Source: Nioella ostreopsis (GTDB taxonomy: Bacteria; Pseudomonadota; Alphaproteobacteria; Rhodobacterales; Rhodobacteraceae). Taken from it: a stretch of 64,000 nt of DNA. Shown one piece after another: positions 18,174 through 26,723 of the stretch. The stretch covers positions 62,001 through 126,000 of the forward strand of contig NZ_RCIQ01000002.1 in NCBI RefSeq assembly GCF_004000255.1, written 5' to 3'. Both the position numbers and the translations under genes were made by a program. A model generated the notes under the pieces. The model saw only the letters and a program-made list of their open reading frames with translations. It was not told the origin of the DNA and ran no database searches. Each line of letters opens with the position of its first letter. The first letter of the stretch is position 1.

Positions 18174-18584
18174 TCATCGCAGCTTCGGAATGCCCCCCGG
18201 CAGCATGTCGCGGTCCACGACCCCGGCCCGGAGCGATCGTCCGATCCGGTGCGCCAGTGCCGACCAGCGGGCTGCCTGATCTTCGGTCAGTTCCTCCGCC
18301 AGAACGCTGTCGAACAGCTTCAGCCACGGCTCGAACATGCCGGGCCGCACATTGCCGGCCTGCATGTGCTTGACCATCGGATTGCCGTCATAGCCCCTTT
18401 CGCCCAGAATCGCATTGGCCCAGAACCGGGCGATCTTTGCCTCATGCGGGGGCCAATCCGTCACATGCGCGGCAAAGACCGGACCAAGCACCGGATGCGC
18501 GCGCACCCCTGCATAGAACCGGGCGACGACGCGCTCGATTTCCGGCCGGGTAATGTCGAACTTGGCAAGCGGAGTGGGTGTCAT
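18174..18584 (-). CDS. Group III truncated haemoglobin
   Basis: 136 residues. The globin core has VVARFYAGVRAHPVLGPVF at the N-terminus, FWANAILG in the E-helix region and the proximal histidine in PMVKHMQ, the arrangement seen in group III truncated globins. Group III proteins bind haem and O2/NO; proposed roles include NO detoxification and redox sensing. The chosen ATG 18584 starts directly before the globin fold; the open frame to 18794 would add 70 non-globin residues across the ileS promoter region. Confidence 0.88.
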   Translation of the reverse strand: MTPTPLAKFDITRPEIERVVARFYAGVRAHPVLGPVFAAHVTDWPPHEAKIARFWANAILGERGYDGNPMVKHMQAGNVRPGMFEPWLKLFDSVLAEELTEDQAARWSALAHRIGRSLRAGVVDRDMLPGGIPKLR

Positions 18585-18647
18585 GCGGTCAGTCTGGGAC
18601 CGCGACGCGCGCTTCGCCAGTGGCCATCTGGTCGCGCCACCCGCCTC

Positions 18648-18676
18648 TGGACGACCTCCTCCAGCGGGCCTATAAG
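18648..18676 (+). promoter_or_regulatory. Candidate sigma-70 promoter of the ileS leader
   Basis: TGGACG (18648-18653, four of six to TTGACA), 17-base spacer, TATAAG (18671-18676, five of six to TATAAT). Transcription would begin about seven bases downstream, at 18683-18684, which is exactly the ATG of the short Ile-rich reading frame, predicting a leaderless transcript. Confidence 0.55.
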
Positions 18677-18683
18677 ACGCCCC

Positions 18684-18737
18684 ATGACCCGCCCATTCGT
18701 GCGCATCATTATTCGAATTATCGGCCCGGCTCTCTGA
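18684..18737 (+). CDS. Putative Ile-rich leader peptide upstream of ileS (17 residues)
   Basis: ATG-ACC... to TGA encodes MTRPFVRIIIRIIGPAL. Five of 17 codons are Ile, clustered at 18705-18722, and three of them are ATT although ATC is the usual Ile codon in neighbouring genes. It ends 87 bases before ileS and its 3' end runs into the 5' arm of a hairpin. There is no Shine-Dalgarno sequence, but the -10 spacing predicts a leaderless start, as established for the trpL leader of Sinorhizobium meliloti. Coding status is inferred from position, composition and the downstream structure. Confidence 0.5.
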   Translation: MTRPFVRIIIRIIGPAL

Positions 18738-18772
18738 GACCAAGAGACGCCGGGACAAGGTGTTTGATTTTT
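18725..18772 (+). terminator. Candidate attenuator hairpin of the ileS leader
   Basis: CCCGGC TCTCT (18725-18735) pairs with AGAGA-C-GCCGGG (18743-18754), an 11-pair stem with one bulged C and a seven-base loop. A T-rich stretch TTTGATTTTT follows at 18763-18772, eight bases beyond the stem, farther than in a classic terminator. A ribosome stalled on the last Ile codons would cover the 5' arm. Confidence 0.45.
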
Positions 18773-18824
18773 CGCACCGCCCTGATAACCCCATCCCGAC
18801 AGACTATCTGAAGGACGCCGATCC

Positions 18825-21740
18825 ATGTGCGCCGATACGCCCGAGCAGTCGCTCGACTACAAAGACACGCTGAACCTGCCCAAGACCGATTTTCCCATGC
18901 GCGCGGGCCTGCCCAAGCGCGAGCCCGAATGGCTGGACCGGTGGGAAAAGATGGGCATCTATGACCGCCTGCGCGCCAAGGAGGGTCGCACGCCCTTCAC
19001 GCTGCATGACGGCCCTCCTTACGCCAACGGCCACCTGCATATCGGCCACGCGCTGAACAAGACGATCAAGGACATGATCGTGCGGTCGCACCAGATGATG
19101 GGCCATGACAGCCGCTACATCCCCGGCTGGGATTGCCACGGCCTGCCGATCGAATGGAAGATCGAGGAACAGTATCGCAACAAGGGTCTGAACAAGGACG
19201 ACGTGGATGTCGTGGCCTTCCGCCAGGAATGCCGCAAATTCGCCGAAGGCTGGGTCGATATCCAGCGCGATGAATTCAAGCGCCTTGGCATCACCGGCAA
19301 CTGGGCCGATCCTTACCTGACCATGGCCTTCCATGCCGAGCGGGTGATCGCCGAGGAATTCATGAAGTTCCTGATGAACGGGACTTTGTATCAAGGCTCC
19401 AAGCCCGTGATGTGGAGCCCGGTCGAAAAGACCGCACTCGCTGAGGCCGAGATCGAATATCACGACCACAAGAGCCACACGATCTGGGTGCCGTTCAAGT
19501 CCACGAACGGGCAGGGCGACCTGCAAGGGGCAAAGGCCGTCATCTGGACCACGACCCCCTGGACGATCCCGTCGAACAAGGCCGTGGCCTTCAACCCGGC
19601 GATCTCCTACGGGCTTTACGAAGTCACCGGACGGCCCGAGGAATGCTGGTGCCGGATCGGTGACCGCTACCTGCTGGCCGACAAGCTGGCGGGCGAGGTG
19701 CTGTCCAAGTCGCGTCTTGAGGAGTCGATGTATCGTCGCCTGCGCGACGTGACGGCGGAAGAGCTTGGCGCGCTGATGCTTCAGCACCCCTTCCACGGCC
19801 TCGACGGGGCCGATGGCTTCTGGGATTACGACGTGCCGATGATCGACGGCGATCATGTGACCGACGATGCGGGCACGGGCTTCGTCCATACCGCGCCCTC
19901 GCACGGGGCCGACGACTATGAATGCTTCATGAAGCGCAACTGGCTTGACCGGATGACCCACAATGTGGGCGAGGAAAGCGAATTCCTGCCGCATGTGCCC
20001 TTCTTCGCCGGGCTTCAGGTCTTCGACCGCAAGGGAAAGGAAGGCAAGGCCAACGCCGCCGTGATCGACAAGCTGGTCGAGGCCGGTGCCATCATCGCGC
20101 GCGGCCGCGTGACCCACAGCTATCCGCATAGCTGGCGGTCCAAGGCGCCCGTCATCTTCCGCAACACGCCGCAATGGTTTGCCGCCATCGACAAGCCCGT
20201 GGGCGACGATCAGGACCAGTACGGCACCACCATCCGCGAACGCGCGCTGACCTCCATCGACAGCCTGGTGAAATGGACGCCGCAGACCGGGCGCAACCGG
20301 CTTTATTCCATGATCGAGGCACGGCCCGATTGGGTTCTGTCCCGTCAACGGGCCTGGGGCGTGCCCCTGACCTGCTTCACGAAAAAGGGCGCGCTGCCGA
20401 CCGACCCGGATTTCCTGCTGCGCGATCCGGCCGTCAACGCGCGGATTGCCGAGGCATTCGAGGCCGAGGGCGCGGATGCGTGGTACGTGGATGGCGCGAA
20501 GGAACGGTTCCTCAGTGGCATCGTCAACCCCGACGACTACGACCAGGTCTTCGACATTCTCGATGTGTGGTTCGACTCCGGCTCCACACATGCGTTCGTG
20601 CTGCGCGACCGGGAAGACGGCACCGAGGACGGCATCGCCGACGTCTATATGGAAGGCACCGACCAGCATCGCGGCTGGTTCCATTCCTCGCTGCTGCAGG
20701 CCTGCGGCACGCTTGGCCGGGCGCCCTATCGCAATGTTGTGACGCATGGTTTCACGCTGGACGAGAAGGGCATGAAGATGTCCAAGTCGCTCGGCAACAC
20801 CATCGTGCCCGAGGCGGTCGTCAAGCAGTACGGGGCCGACATTCTGCGCCTTTGGGTGGCTCAGGCGGACTATACAAACGATCAGCGGATCGGGCCGGAG
20901 ATCCTGAAAGGCACCGCCGACAGCTATCGCCGGTTGCGCAACACGATGCGGTTCATGCTGGGGTCTTTGGCTGATTTCAGCGAAGCGGATCGCGTGGACC
21001 CGTCCGAGATGCCGGAACTGGAACGGTGGGTGCTGCACCGTCTGGCGCAGCTGGATCATACCGTGCGCGCAGGCTACGCGGGCTTCGACTTCCAGGGCGT
21101 GTTCCAGGCGCTGTTCAACTTCGCCACCACGGATCTGTCGGCCTTCTATTTCGACATCCGCAAGGATGCGCTCTATTGCGATGGCGACACCCTGAACCGC
21201 CGCGCGGCGCGGACGGTGCTGGATATCCTGTTCCACCGGCTGACCACCTGGCTGGCGCCGATCCTTGTCTTCACCATGGAGGAAGTCTGGCTGGAACGCT
21301 TCCCCGGCGAGGACAGCTCGGTTCATCTGGTCGACTTCCCCGAGACCCCGGCGGATTGGCTGAATGAGCCGCTGGCCGCCAAATGGGCCAAGGTGCGGCG
21401 GGCTCGCCGCGTGGTGACCGCCGCGCTGGAAATCCAGCGGCGAGAGAAGGTGATCGGGGCATCGCTGGAGGCCGCACCGGTTGTGCATGTACGCGATGCG
21501 GACACGCTGGCGGCGCTGCGGTCCGTGAATTTCGCCGATATCGTGATCACTTCCGACGTGAACCTGACCGGCGACCCCTTGCCGCAGGAAGCTTTCCGCC
21601 TGCCGGAGATCGAAGGCGTCGGCGTGGTGTTCGAGACCGCCGAGGGCGAGAAATGCCAGCGATGCTGGAAGATCCTGCCCGATGTGGGGACGCATGCCCA
21701 CGCAGGCACCTGCAAACGCTGCGATGAGGCGCTTGGCTGA
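18825..21740 (+). CDS. ileS: Isoleucyl-tRNA synthetase
   Basis: 971 residues. Class I synthetase charging tRNA-Ile: HIGH motif in GHLHIGHALNKT near residue 71, editing (CP1) domain with the TTTPWTIPSN motif near residue 242, KMSKS at residues 651-655, and a C-terminal zinc-binding region with two Cys pairs (CQRCW and CKRC). The zinc finger and overall length mark the bacterial type. ATG 18825 has AAGGA nine bases upstream. The upstream 240 bases hold a candidate promoter, leader peptide and hairpin. A 965-residue antisense reading frame over the gene is a shadow. Confidence 0.98.
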   Translation: MCADTPEQSLDYKDTLNLPKTDFPMRAGLPKREPEWLDRWEKMGIYDRLRAKEGRTPFTLHDGPPYANGHLHIGHALNKTIKDMIVRSHQMMGHDSRYIPGWDCHGLPIEWKIEEQYRNKGLNKDDVDVVAFRQECRKFAEGWVDIQRDEFKRLGITGNWADPYLTMAFHAERVIAEEFMKFLMNGTLYQGSKPVMWSPVEKTALAEAEIEYHDHKSHTIWVPFKSTNGQGDLQGAKAVIWTTTPWTIPSNKAVAFNPAISYGLYEVTGRPEECWCRIGDRYLLADKLAGEVLSKSRLEESMYRRLRDVTAEELGALMLQHPFHGLDGADGFWDYDVPMIDGDHVTDDAGTGFVHTAPSHGADDYECFMKRNWLDRMTHNVGEESEFLPHVPFFAGLQVFDRKGKEGKANAAVIDKLVEAGAIIARGRVTHSYPHSWRSKAPVIFRNTPQWFAAIDKPVGDDQDQYGTTIRERALTSIDSLVKWTPQTGRNRLYSMIEARPDWVLSRQRAWGVPLTCFTKKGALPTDPDFLLRDPAVNARIAEAFEAEGADAWYVDGAKERFLSGIVNPDDYDQVFDILDVWFDSGSTHAFVLRDREDGTEDGIADVYMEGTDQHRGWFHSSLLQACGTLGRAPYRNVVTHGFTLDEKGMKMSKSLGNTIVPEAVVKQYGADILRLWVAQADYTNDQRIGPEILKGTADSYRRLRNTMRFMLGSLADFSEADRVDPSEMPELERWVLHRLAQLDHTVRAGYAGFDFQGVFQALFNFATTDLSAFYFDIRKDALYCDGDTLNRRAARTVLDILFHRLTTWLAPILVFTMEEVWLERFPGEDSSVHLVDFPETPADWLNEPLAAKWAKVRRARRVVTAALEIQRREKVIGASLEAAPVVHVRDADTLAALRSVNFADIVITSDVNLTGDPLPQEAFRLPEIEGVGVVFETAEGEKCQRCWKILPDVGTHAHAGTCKRCDEALG

Positions 21741-21756
21741 AAAGGTCTCGGTTCTC

Positions 21757-21790
21757 TAAAAAAGGGGCGTCCCTCACGGGGCGCCCTTTT
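21757..21790. terminator. Bidirectional terminator between ileS and the lipoprotein gene
   Basis: AAAAGGGGCG and CGCCCTTTT form an imperfect stem around TCCCTCACGGGG, with A-tract on one side and T-tract on the other. It lies between convergent genes, 16 bases past the ileS stop and directly before the stop of the minus-strand gene. Confidence 0.65.
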
Positions 21791-21793
21791 CGC

Positions 21794-22222
21794 TTACTCC
21801 ATCAACCCGCGCAGGTAGTCGGGGTCTGCAAAGCTGCCCCAGCCGAATGCCATCCGGCCCCGCCCGCGTGTCGTCTCGATCCCGTCCACATAGGTGCCGC
21901 GCACGGCGATCGGGTACATGCCGGTCGGAACTACCCGCTCTTCGGAATAGATCAGCGCGCCGGTGCCATCGCGGCAGGTCATGGTGCCTGCACCCGACCT
22001 GTCCAGACGCAGCTCCATCGGCATCTCGCAGGTGATCCCGTCGCCTGACAGCCGGGTCACTGAGGACAGTTCGAAATCGGTCTGGATATCGCCCGTCAGA
22101 ACCCATTCGGTGCCATCGGACAGCTGCATGACAGCGGCGGCTTGAGTGCGCAGGGTCTGGGAACATCCGGTTAACCCCGCCAAAAGAACGGTCGTGATCG
22201 CAATAGTCCTGAGTGTCTGCAT
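21794..22222 (-). CDS. Small lipoprotein, unknown function
   Basis: 142 residues. N-terminal signal MQTLRTIAITTVLLAGLTGC with lipobox LTGC at about residue 20, so lipidation and export are expected. The remainder is a soluble domain rich in beta strands with one Cys pair (ITCEMP, TMTCRD). ATG 22222 is preceded by AGGAGG five bases upstream, a strong site; the open frame to 22393 has no comparable site. No family recognised. Confidence 0.78.
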   Translation of the reverse strand: MQTLRTIAITTVLLAGLTGCSQTLRTQAAAVMQLSDGTEWVLTGDIQTDFELSSVTRLSGDGITCEMPMELRLDRSGAGTMTCRDGTGALIYSEERVVPTGMYPIAVRGTYVDGIETTRGRGRMAFGWGSFADPDYLRGLME

Positions 22223-22427
22223 CGCAGCCTCCTGCCCTTGTTTTTCCGGGATCATCCGGCAACTGGGGCCCGCTGGCAATGGCGGCGGGGCAGGGTCGCG
22301 CAAACCGGCGGTGGTCAGCGCAACGGACATGTGCGTTTGCGCAGGGCCTCCCGCGCCTTTCACAAGCCCCACCCACGTTCTATCTTTGGTCAAGGAAAGC
22401 GCGACTCAGCCAAGACAGGACAGCTTC

Positions 22428-23300
22428 ATGACCGACCCCAAACCCTATGAGCCCCCCAAGGTCTGGACCTGGGAGAAGGAAAGCGGCGGCACCTTCGCCT
22501 CGATCAACCGCCCGATTGCCGGCGCGACCCATGACAAGGACTTGCCCATAGGTCAGCATCCGTTCCAGCTCTATTCGCAGGGTACGCCCAATGGCGTGAA
22601 AGTCACCGTGATGTTCGAAGAGCTTCTGGCCGCCGGTCACGATGCCGAATACGACGCCTGGCTGATCAGCATCGGCAAGGGCGATCAGTTCGGGTCCGGT
22701 TTCGTTGACGCGAACCCCAATTCCAAGATCCCGGCGCTGGTCGACCGATCCGGGCCTGAACCGGTGCGCGTTTTTGAATCCGGGTCGATCCTGATGCATC
22801 TGGCCGAGAAATTCGGGGCGTTCCTGCCCGTCTCCGGCCCGGCGCGGATCGAAACGCTGAACTGGCTGTTCTGGCAGATGGGCAGCGCGCCCTATCTGGG
22901 CGGCGGCTTTGGGCACTTCTACGCCTATGCGCCCGAGAAATGGGAATACCCGATCAACCGTTTCGCGATGGAGGTAAAGCGGCAGCTTGACGTGCTGGAC
23001 CGGCACCTTGCGGACAATGAGTGGATGGCCGGCGGTGAATACTCCATCGCCGATATGGCAATCTGGCCCTGGTATGGCGGGCTGGTGAAGGGCTGGCAGT
23101 ATGGCGCGGCGGAGTTCCTGGACGTGGCGAGCTATACCCATGTGGTGGAATGGGCTGAGCGCATCTATGCGCGTCCGGCGGTCAAGCGGGGCCGGATGGT
23201 GAACCGCACAGCGGGTGATCCCTCAAAGCAGCTGCACGAACGCCACGATGCCTCGGATTTCGAGTTGCGCACGCAGGACAAGCTCGACGCTGCCGAATGA
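22428..23300 (+). CDS. yghU: YghU-type glutathione S-transferase (disulfide-bond reductase)
   Basis: 290 residues. Thioredoxin-like N-terminal domain (FQLYSQGTPNGVKVTVMFEEL) and C-terminal helical domain with the YSIADMAIWPWYGGL segment typical of the Nu-class/YghU family, which reduce disulfides using two glutathiones. FGSGFVDANPNSKIPAL is also a YghU/YfcG hallmark. Start ATG 22428 follows AGGA by eight bases; the open frame upstream (22146) reads through the lipoprotein promoter region. It is coupled to ogt by an ATGA overlap. Confidence 0.92.
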   Translation: MTDPKPYEPPKVWTWEKESGGTFASINRPIAGATHDKDLPIGQHPFQLYSQGTPNGVKVTVMFEELLAAGHDAEYDAWLISIGKGDQFGSGFVDANPNSKIPALVDRSGPEPVRVFESGSILMHLAEKFGAFLPVSGPARIETLNWLFWQMGSAPYLGGGFGHFYAYAPEKWEYPINRFAMEVKRQLDVLDRHLADNEWMAGGEYSIADMAIWPWYGGLVKGWQYGAAEFLDVASYTHVVEWAERIYARPAVKRGRMVNRTAGDPSKQLHERHDASDFELRTQDKLDAAE

Positions 23301-23749
23301 TCGCCTGCGTGGATAGCCCCGTGGGTCGCCTGGCCCTGAGCGAACGGGACGGGGCCATCACGGCATTGGAGTGGCGGGACGAGGATACCCCGCCCGAGAC
23401 GGATCTTATGCAGCGGGCGGCCGGGGAACTGGCCGCCTATTTCGCGGGGAACCTGACCCGCTTCACCCTGCCACTCGCCCCGCGCGGGTCGGATTTCCAA
23501 CAGGCATTCTACCGCGCGCTTTGCGCCATTCCCTACGGCGAAACCCGCACCTATGGCGATCTGGCCACCGAGCTCGGGGTGTCAGCACAGGCCATCGGGC
23601 AGGCCTGCGGGGGCAATCCCATTCCCATCCTGATCCCTTGTCACAGGGTATTGTCCTCAACCGGCCTTGGCGGGTTCTCTGGCGCGGGCGGTGTCGAAAC
23701 CAAGGTGGCGCTTCTCAGACTGGAGGGTGCTGCATCGCTCCTCATATGA
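23297..23749 (+). CDS. ogt: Methylated-DNA--protein-cysteine methyltransferase
   Basis: 150 residues. Repairs O6-methylguanine by irreversible transfer to its own cysteine: active site IPCHRV near residue 114, preceded by the DNA-binding helix segment PYGETRTYGDLA and asparagine hinge GGNPIPILIPCHR. It overlaps the yghU stop by four bases, so the two are probably expressed together as a detoxification/repair pair. The length is on the short side, without an Ada-type regulatory domain. Confidence 0.94.
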   Translation: MIACVDSPVGRLALSERDGAITALEWRDEDTPPETDLMQRAAGELAAYFAGNLTRFTLPLAPRGSDFQQAFYRALCAIPYGETRTYGDLATELGVSAQAIGQACGGNPIPILIPCHRVLSSTGLGGFSGAGGVETKVALLRLEGAASLLI

Positions 23750-23817
23750 CCGGTTTTGAGTGATTTTTTGGATTTATGCTACCTTTCGAAAAGGATCAGC
23801 CGAAAGGAGCCATGCCA

Positions 23818-24180
23818 ATGTCCGATTTCCTTATTCATATCCACACCGGTCCCGAAAACCCCACCAAAGCCACGCTCGGCTGTCTTGTGGCAGCGACTGC
23901 GTTGAAGGCTGGCCATGATGTGCGCGTCTTCATGGCGGGTGACGCCGTGCGCCTGCTGGACTCGGACGTTGTCGAGACGCTGGAAGGGCAGGGGACCGGA
24001 AAGCTCAAGGATCATCTGGCCGAGATCGAAGCTCACGGCGGGCGGCTCTACCTGTCGGGCATGTCCGCAAAGGCACGTGGCTATGATGCGGGCCTGCTGG
24101 AAGGGCACCCGGCGGAATTTGCCATGCCCGATGTGTTGGTCGGCCTTGCCGATGAGGCGGCGAAGGTGCTGTGCTACTGA
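23818..24180 (+). CDS. DsrE/DsrF-like cytoplasmic protein
   Basis: 120 residues with the DsrE fold (DFLIHIHTGPENPTKATLGCLVAATALKAG). Members of this fold carry sulfur or act as small redox proteins; DsrE's own active cysteine would be mid-protein, and here a Cys is present at about residue 21 but not at the classic position, so sulfur transfer is not certain. The start is ATG 23818, eight bases after AGGAG; ATG 23812 is too close. The 68-base gap before it is AT-rich, suggesting its own promoter. A periplasmic relative lies at 51229-51663. Confidence 0.75.
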   Translation: MSDFLIHIHTGPENPTKATLGCLVAATALKAGHDVRVFMAGDAVRLLDSDVVETLEGQGTGKLKDHLAEIEAHGGRLYLSGMSAKARGYDAGLLEGHPAEFAMPDVLVGLADEAAKVLCY

Positions 24181-24281
24181 CGGTCCGAAGGCCCGGCAAC
24201 GACCTTGCCAAGGTCGCGCGCGGGCAAGACAGGGACGGAGAGGGAAATAGGGTCTAAGGGTATTTCAAGCCCCGAGCCCCC

Positions 24282-25550
24282 ATGCACGAACGTCGAATAC
24301 CCGAATGGCTGCGCCACGCTCCTGCGCCGGGCGTCAAGGGCTTTGCCACGCTCGCGGGATGCGAGGCGGTGGCGCGGGGCATCCTGATCTCGGTGATGCC
24401 TCTGGCGATGCTGGAGACCCTGGGCAGCGCCAAATCGGTGTCAGAGGCCTATTTCATCGTCGGGCTGCTGTCGATGATCGCGGGCTTTCTGGTGCCGTGG
24501 CTGAACCGTTTCGTGCCGCGCCGCTGGCTTTATACCGGCGCGGCGCTGACCTTCTTCGCCGGTGCCGGGATCGGGGCCATTTCTTCGGATTTCATCGTCG
24601 TCACGCTGGCCCTGACGACGGTCGCGGTTGCCACCCTCTTCGTCTGCTTCAACGCCTATGTGCTGGATTATATCGAGCGGGTGGAGCTTGGACGCAGCGA
24701 AACCCTGCGCATGTTCTACAGCGCGGCGGGCTGGACCATCGGGCCGGTGGCCGGTGTCTACCTGATGGACTGGTGGCGGCCGGCGCCGTTCCTGATTTCT
24801 GGTGTCGCGATCCTCGGGATGCTGGGGACGTTCCTTTACCTGCGGCTTGGCAATGGCAAGCTGATCCAGAAGGCCAAGCGGCCCGCCACGAACCCGATTG
24901 CCTATCTGGGCCGCTTCGCGGCTCAGCCGAGGCTGGTGGCGGGCTGGCTCTTTGCGGTCATCCGGTCCTGCGGATGGTGGGTTTACGTGGTCTACCTGCC
25001 CATCTTCGCGGTGAATGCGGGGCTGAGCGAGCAGTTGGGCGGCGTCATGCTGTCGATGACGAACGGGCTCTTGTTCATCACGCCGCTGATGCTGCGCTGG
25101 ATGCAGGGGCGCTCGGTCCGGCAGTCGGTCAGGACCGGCTTCCTTTGGGCGGGTGTGCTGTCTTTTGCGGCCTTCGCGCTGGCTGGCTGGCCGGTGGCGG
25201 CGGTGGTGGCTTTGGCCTCGGTCTCGTTCTTCCTGATCCTGCTGGATGTCTGCGGAGGCTTGCCCTTCCTGATGGCGGTAAAACCCTCGGAACGGACCGA
25301 GATGTCAGCCGTCTATTCCAGTTTCCGCGATGTATCGGGCATCCTGACGCCGGGCGCGGCATGGCTGCTGCTGCTTGTCGCGCCGCTGTCGTCGATCTTC
25401 GCCCTGTCGGGCGGGGCACTGCTGGCGGCCTGGATGCTGGCCGGGCAGATGCATCCGCGCCTTGGCCTGCGCCGCGCGAGCATGCCGGTGCCGGAATCCG
25501 CGCCGGTTATCGAGATGCCATTCGTCACGACGCGGGAAGGGGACGCCTGA
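24282..25550 (+). CDS. MFS-type transporter
   Basis: 422 residues with about eleven to twelve membrane helices; the central cytoplasmic loop contains LGNGKLIQKAKRPATNP near residue 200. The pattern fits a major facilitator transporter, but none of the well-known subfamily signatures are clear, so no substrate is proposed. The start at 24282 lacks a good ribosome binding site. The 101-base gap before it has a seven-pair stem CGACCTT-GCC-AAGGTCG at 24200-24216. It converges with meaB, six bases between stops. Confidence 0.8.
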   Translation: MHERRIPEWLRHAPAPGVKGFATLAGCEAVARGILISVMPLAMLETLGSAKSVSEAYFIVGLLSMIAGFLVPWLNRFVPRRWLYTGAALTFFAGAGIGAISSDFIVVTLALTTVAVATLFVCFNAYVLDYIERVELGRSETLRMFYSAAGWTIGPVAGVYLMDWWRPAPFLISGVAILGMLGTFLYLRLGNGKLIQKAKRPATNPIAYLGRFAAQPRLVAGWLFAVIRSCGWWVYVVYLPIFAVNAGLSEQLGGVMLSMTNGLLFITPLMLRWMQGRSVRQSVRTGFLWAGVLSFAAFALAGWPVAAVVALASVSFFLILLDVCGGLPFLMAVKPSERTEMSAVYSSFRDVSGILTPGAAWLLLLVAPLSSIFALSGGALLAAWMLAGQMHPRLGLRRASMPVPESAPVIEMPFVTTREGDA

Positions 25551-25556
25551 CCGGGC

Positions 25557-26546
25557 CTAGCCTGTAAGCCCCGCAAGGATCTCCGCCGCCGCCGCATCGG
25601 GCGAGGTTTCGCCACGGGCCACGGCTGCCCCAAGCTCCGCCATTCGCGCCCGCATCGCCGGGTCGCCGGTCAACCGCGCCAGCAGGCCTGATCGGACCTC
25701 CTGCTCGAACCAGTGACGCGACTGTTCCGCCCGCCGCTCCTGCCAGACGCCATGGCCCTTGCGCCACGCCGCCAATGCCTGCATCTCGTCCCAGGCCCGT
25801 TCGAGCCCGTCGCCCTCGACTGCCGAAACCGTCAGCGCCTTGGGGAAATCCTGCGGATCGCGCGCCCGTTTGCGCAGCAGCCGCAACGCGCCCGCATAAT
25901 CGGCGCAGGTCCGCGTGGCGGTGGCTTTCAGGTCGCCATCGGCCTTGTTCACGAGGATGAGGTCGGCAATCTCCATGATCCCGCGCTTGACGCCCTGCAA
26001 CTCGTCTCCACCCGCCGGGGCCAGCAACAGCACGAACAGGTCGCACATCTCGGCCACCATGGTTTCGGACTGGCCGACCCCCACGGTTTCGATGATGACC
26101 ACGTCGAACCCGGCGGCTTCGCAGAGCGCCACGGCCTCCCGCGTGCGGCGGGATACGCCACCCAGATGGGACAGCGACGGTGAGGGCCGGATAAAGGCAT
26201 TCTTCTGGCGGCTGAGCTGTTCCATCCGGGTCTTGTCGCCCAGGATCGACCCGCCCGAGCGGGTCGAACTGGGATCGACCGCCAGCACAGCCACTTTCAG
26301 CCCCTGGTCCACCAGCATCATGCCAAAGCTTTCGGTAAAGGTGGACTTGCCCACGCCCGGCGTTCCCGACAATCCGATCCGCAACGCCTGCCGCCCATGG
26401 CCCTGAAGCGTTTCCAGCAGAGCCGTCGCCTCAGCCCGGTGATCGGGCCGCGTGCTTTCCACCAGCGTCACCGCACGGGCCAGAGCGCGGCGTTCCCCGG
26501 CTAGGATGCGGTCGGGCAGATCGGCAGGCAGGCGGGTGTCGGTCAT
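25557..26546 (-). CDS. meaB: Methylmalonyl-CoA mutase-associated GTPase MeaB (ArgK family)
   Basis: 329 residues. G3E-family GTPase that protects and reloads adenosylcobalamin-dependent methylmalonyl-CoA mutase. Walker A GTPGVGKSTF near residue 64, metal-binding VDPSSTRSGGSILGDKTRM near residue 95, the switch region ETVGVGQSE and the NKAD guanine motif are all present. The mutase itself is not in this window. The family supports propionyl-CoA degradation, which branched-chain amino acid catabolism would feed. Confidence 0.94.
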   Translation of the reverse strand: MTDTRLPADLPDRILAGERRALARAVTLVESTRPDHRAEATALLETLQGHGRQALRIGLSGTPGVGKSTFTESFGMMLVDQGLKVAVLAVDPSSTRSGGSILGDKTRMEQLSRQKNAFIRPSPSLSHLGGVSRRTREAVALCEAAGFDVVIIETVGVGQSETMVAEMCDLFVLLLAPAGGDELQGVKRGIMEIADLILVNKADGDLKATATRTCADYAGALRLLRKRARDPQDFPKALTVSAVEGDGLERAWDEMQALAAWRKGHGVWQERRAEQSRHWFEQEVRSGLLARLTGDPAMRARMAELGAAVARGETSPDAAAAEILAGLTG

Positions 26547-26723
26547 CGGGCCATCGTTTCTTTCAGCGGATCGGCAAAGCGCCAGACGCTGTTTGCCCCG
26601 CCGGGGGTCGCCTTGTCCACCCGGCGCGGCGTTATGACAGCAACCAGCAACGGTTGACGCGGGCCGTCAGTGCCGCCCTTTATGGCCCGACATGCCGATT
26701 GCCCAAGGACGGACCCCAGTCAC

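Noticed and set aside
18804-21701. 965-codon minus-strand open frame opposite ileS
   Set aside because: Shadow of the conserved synthetase in a GC-rich genome; no domain, no ribosome site.
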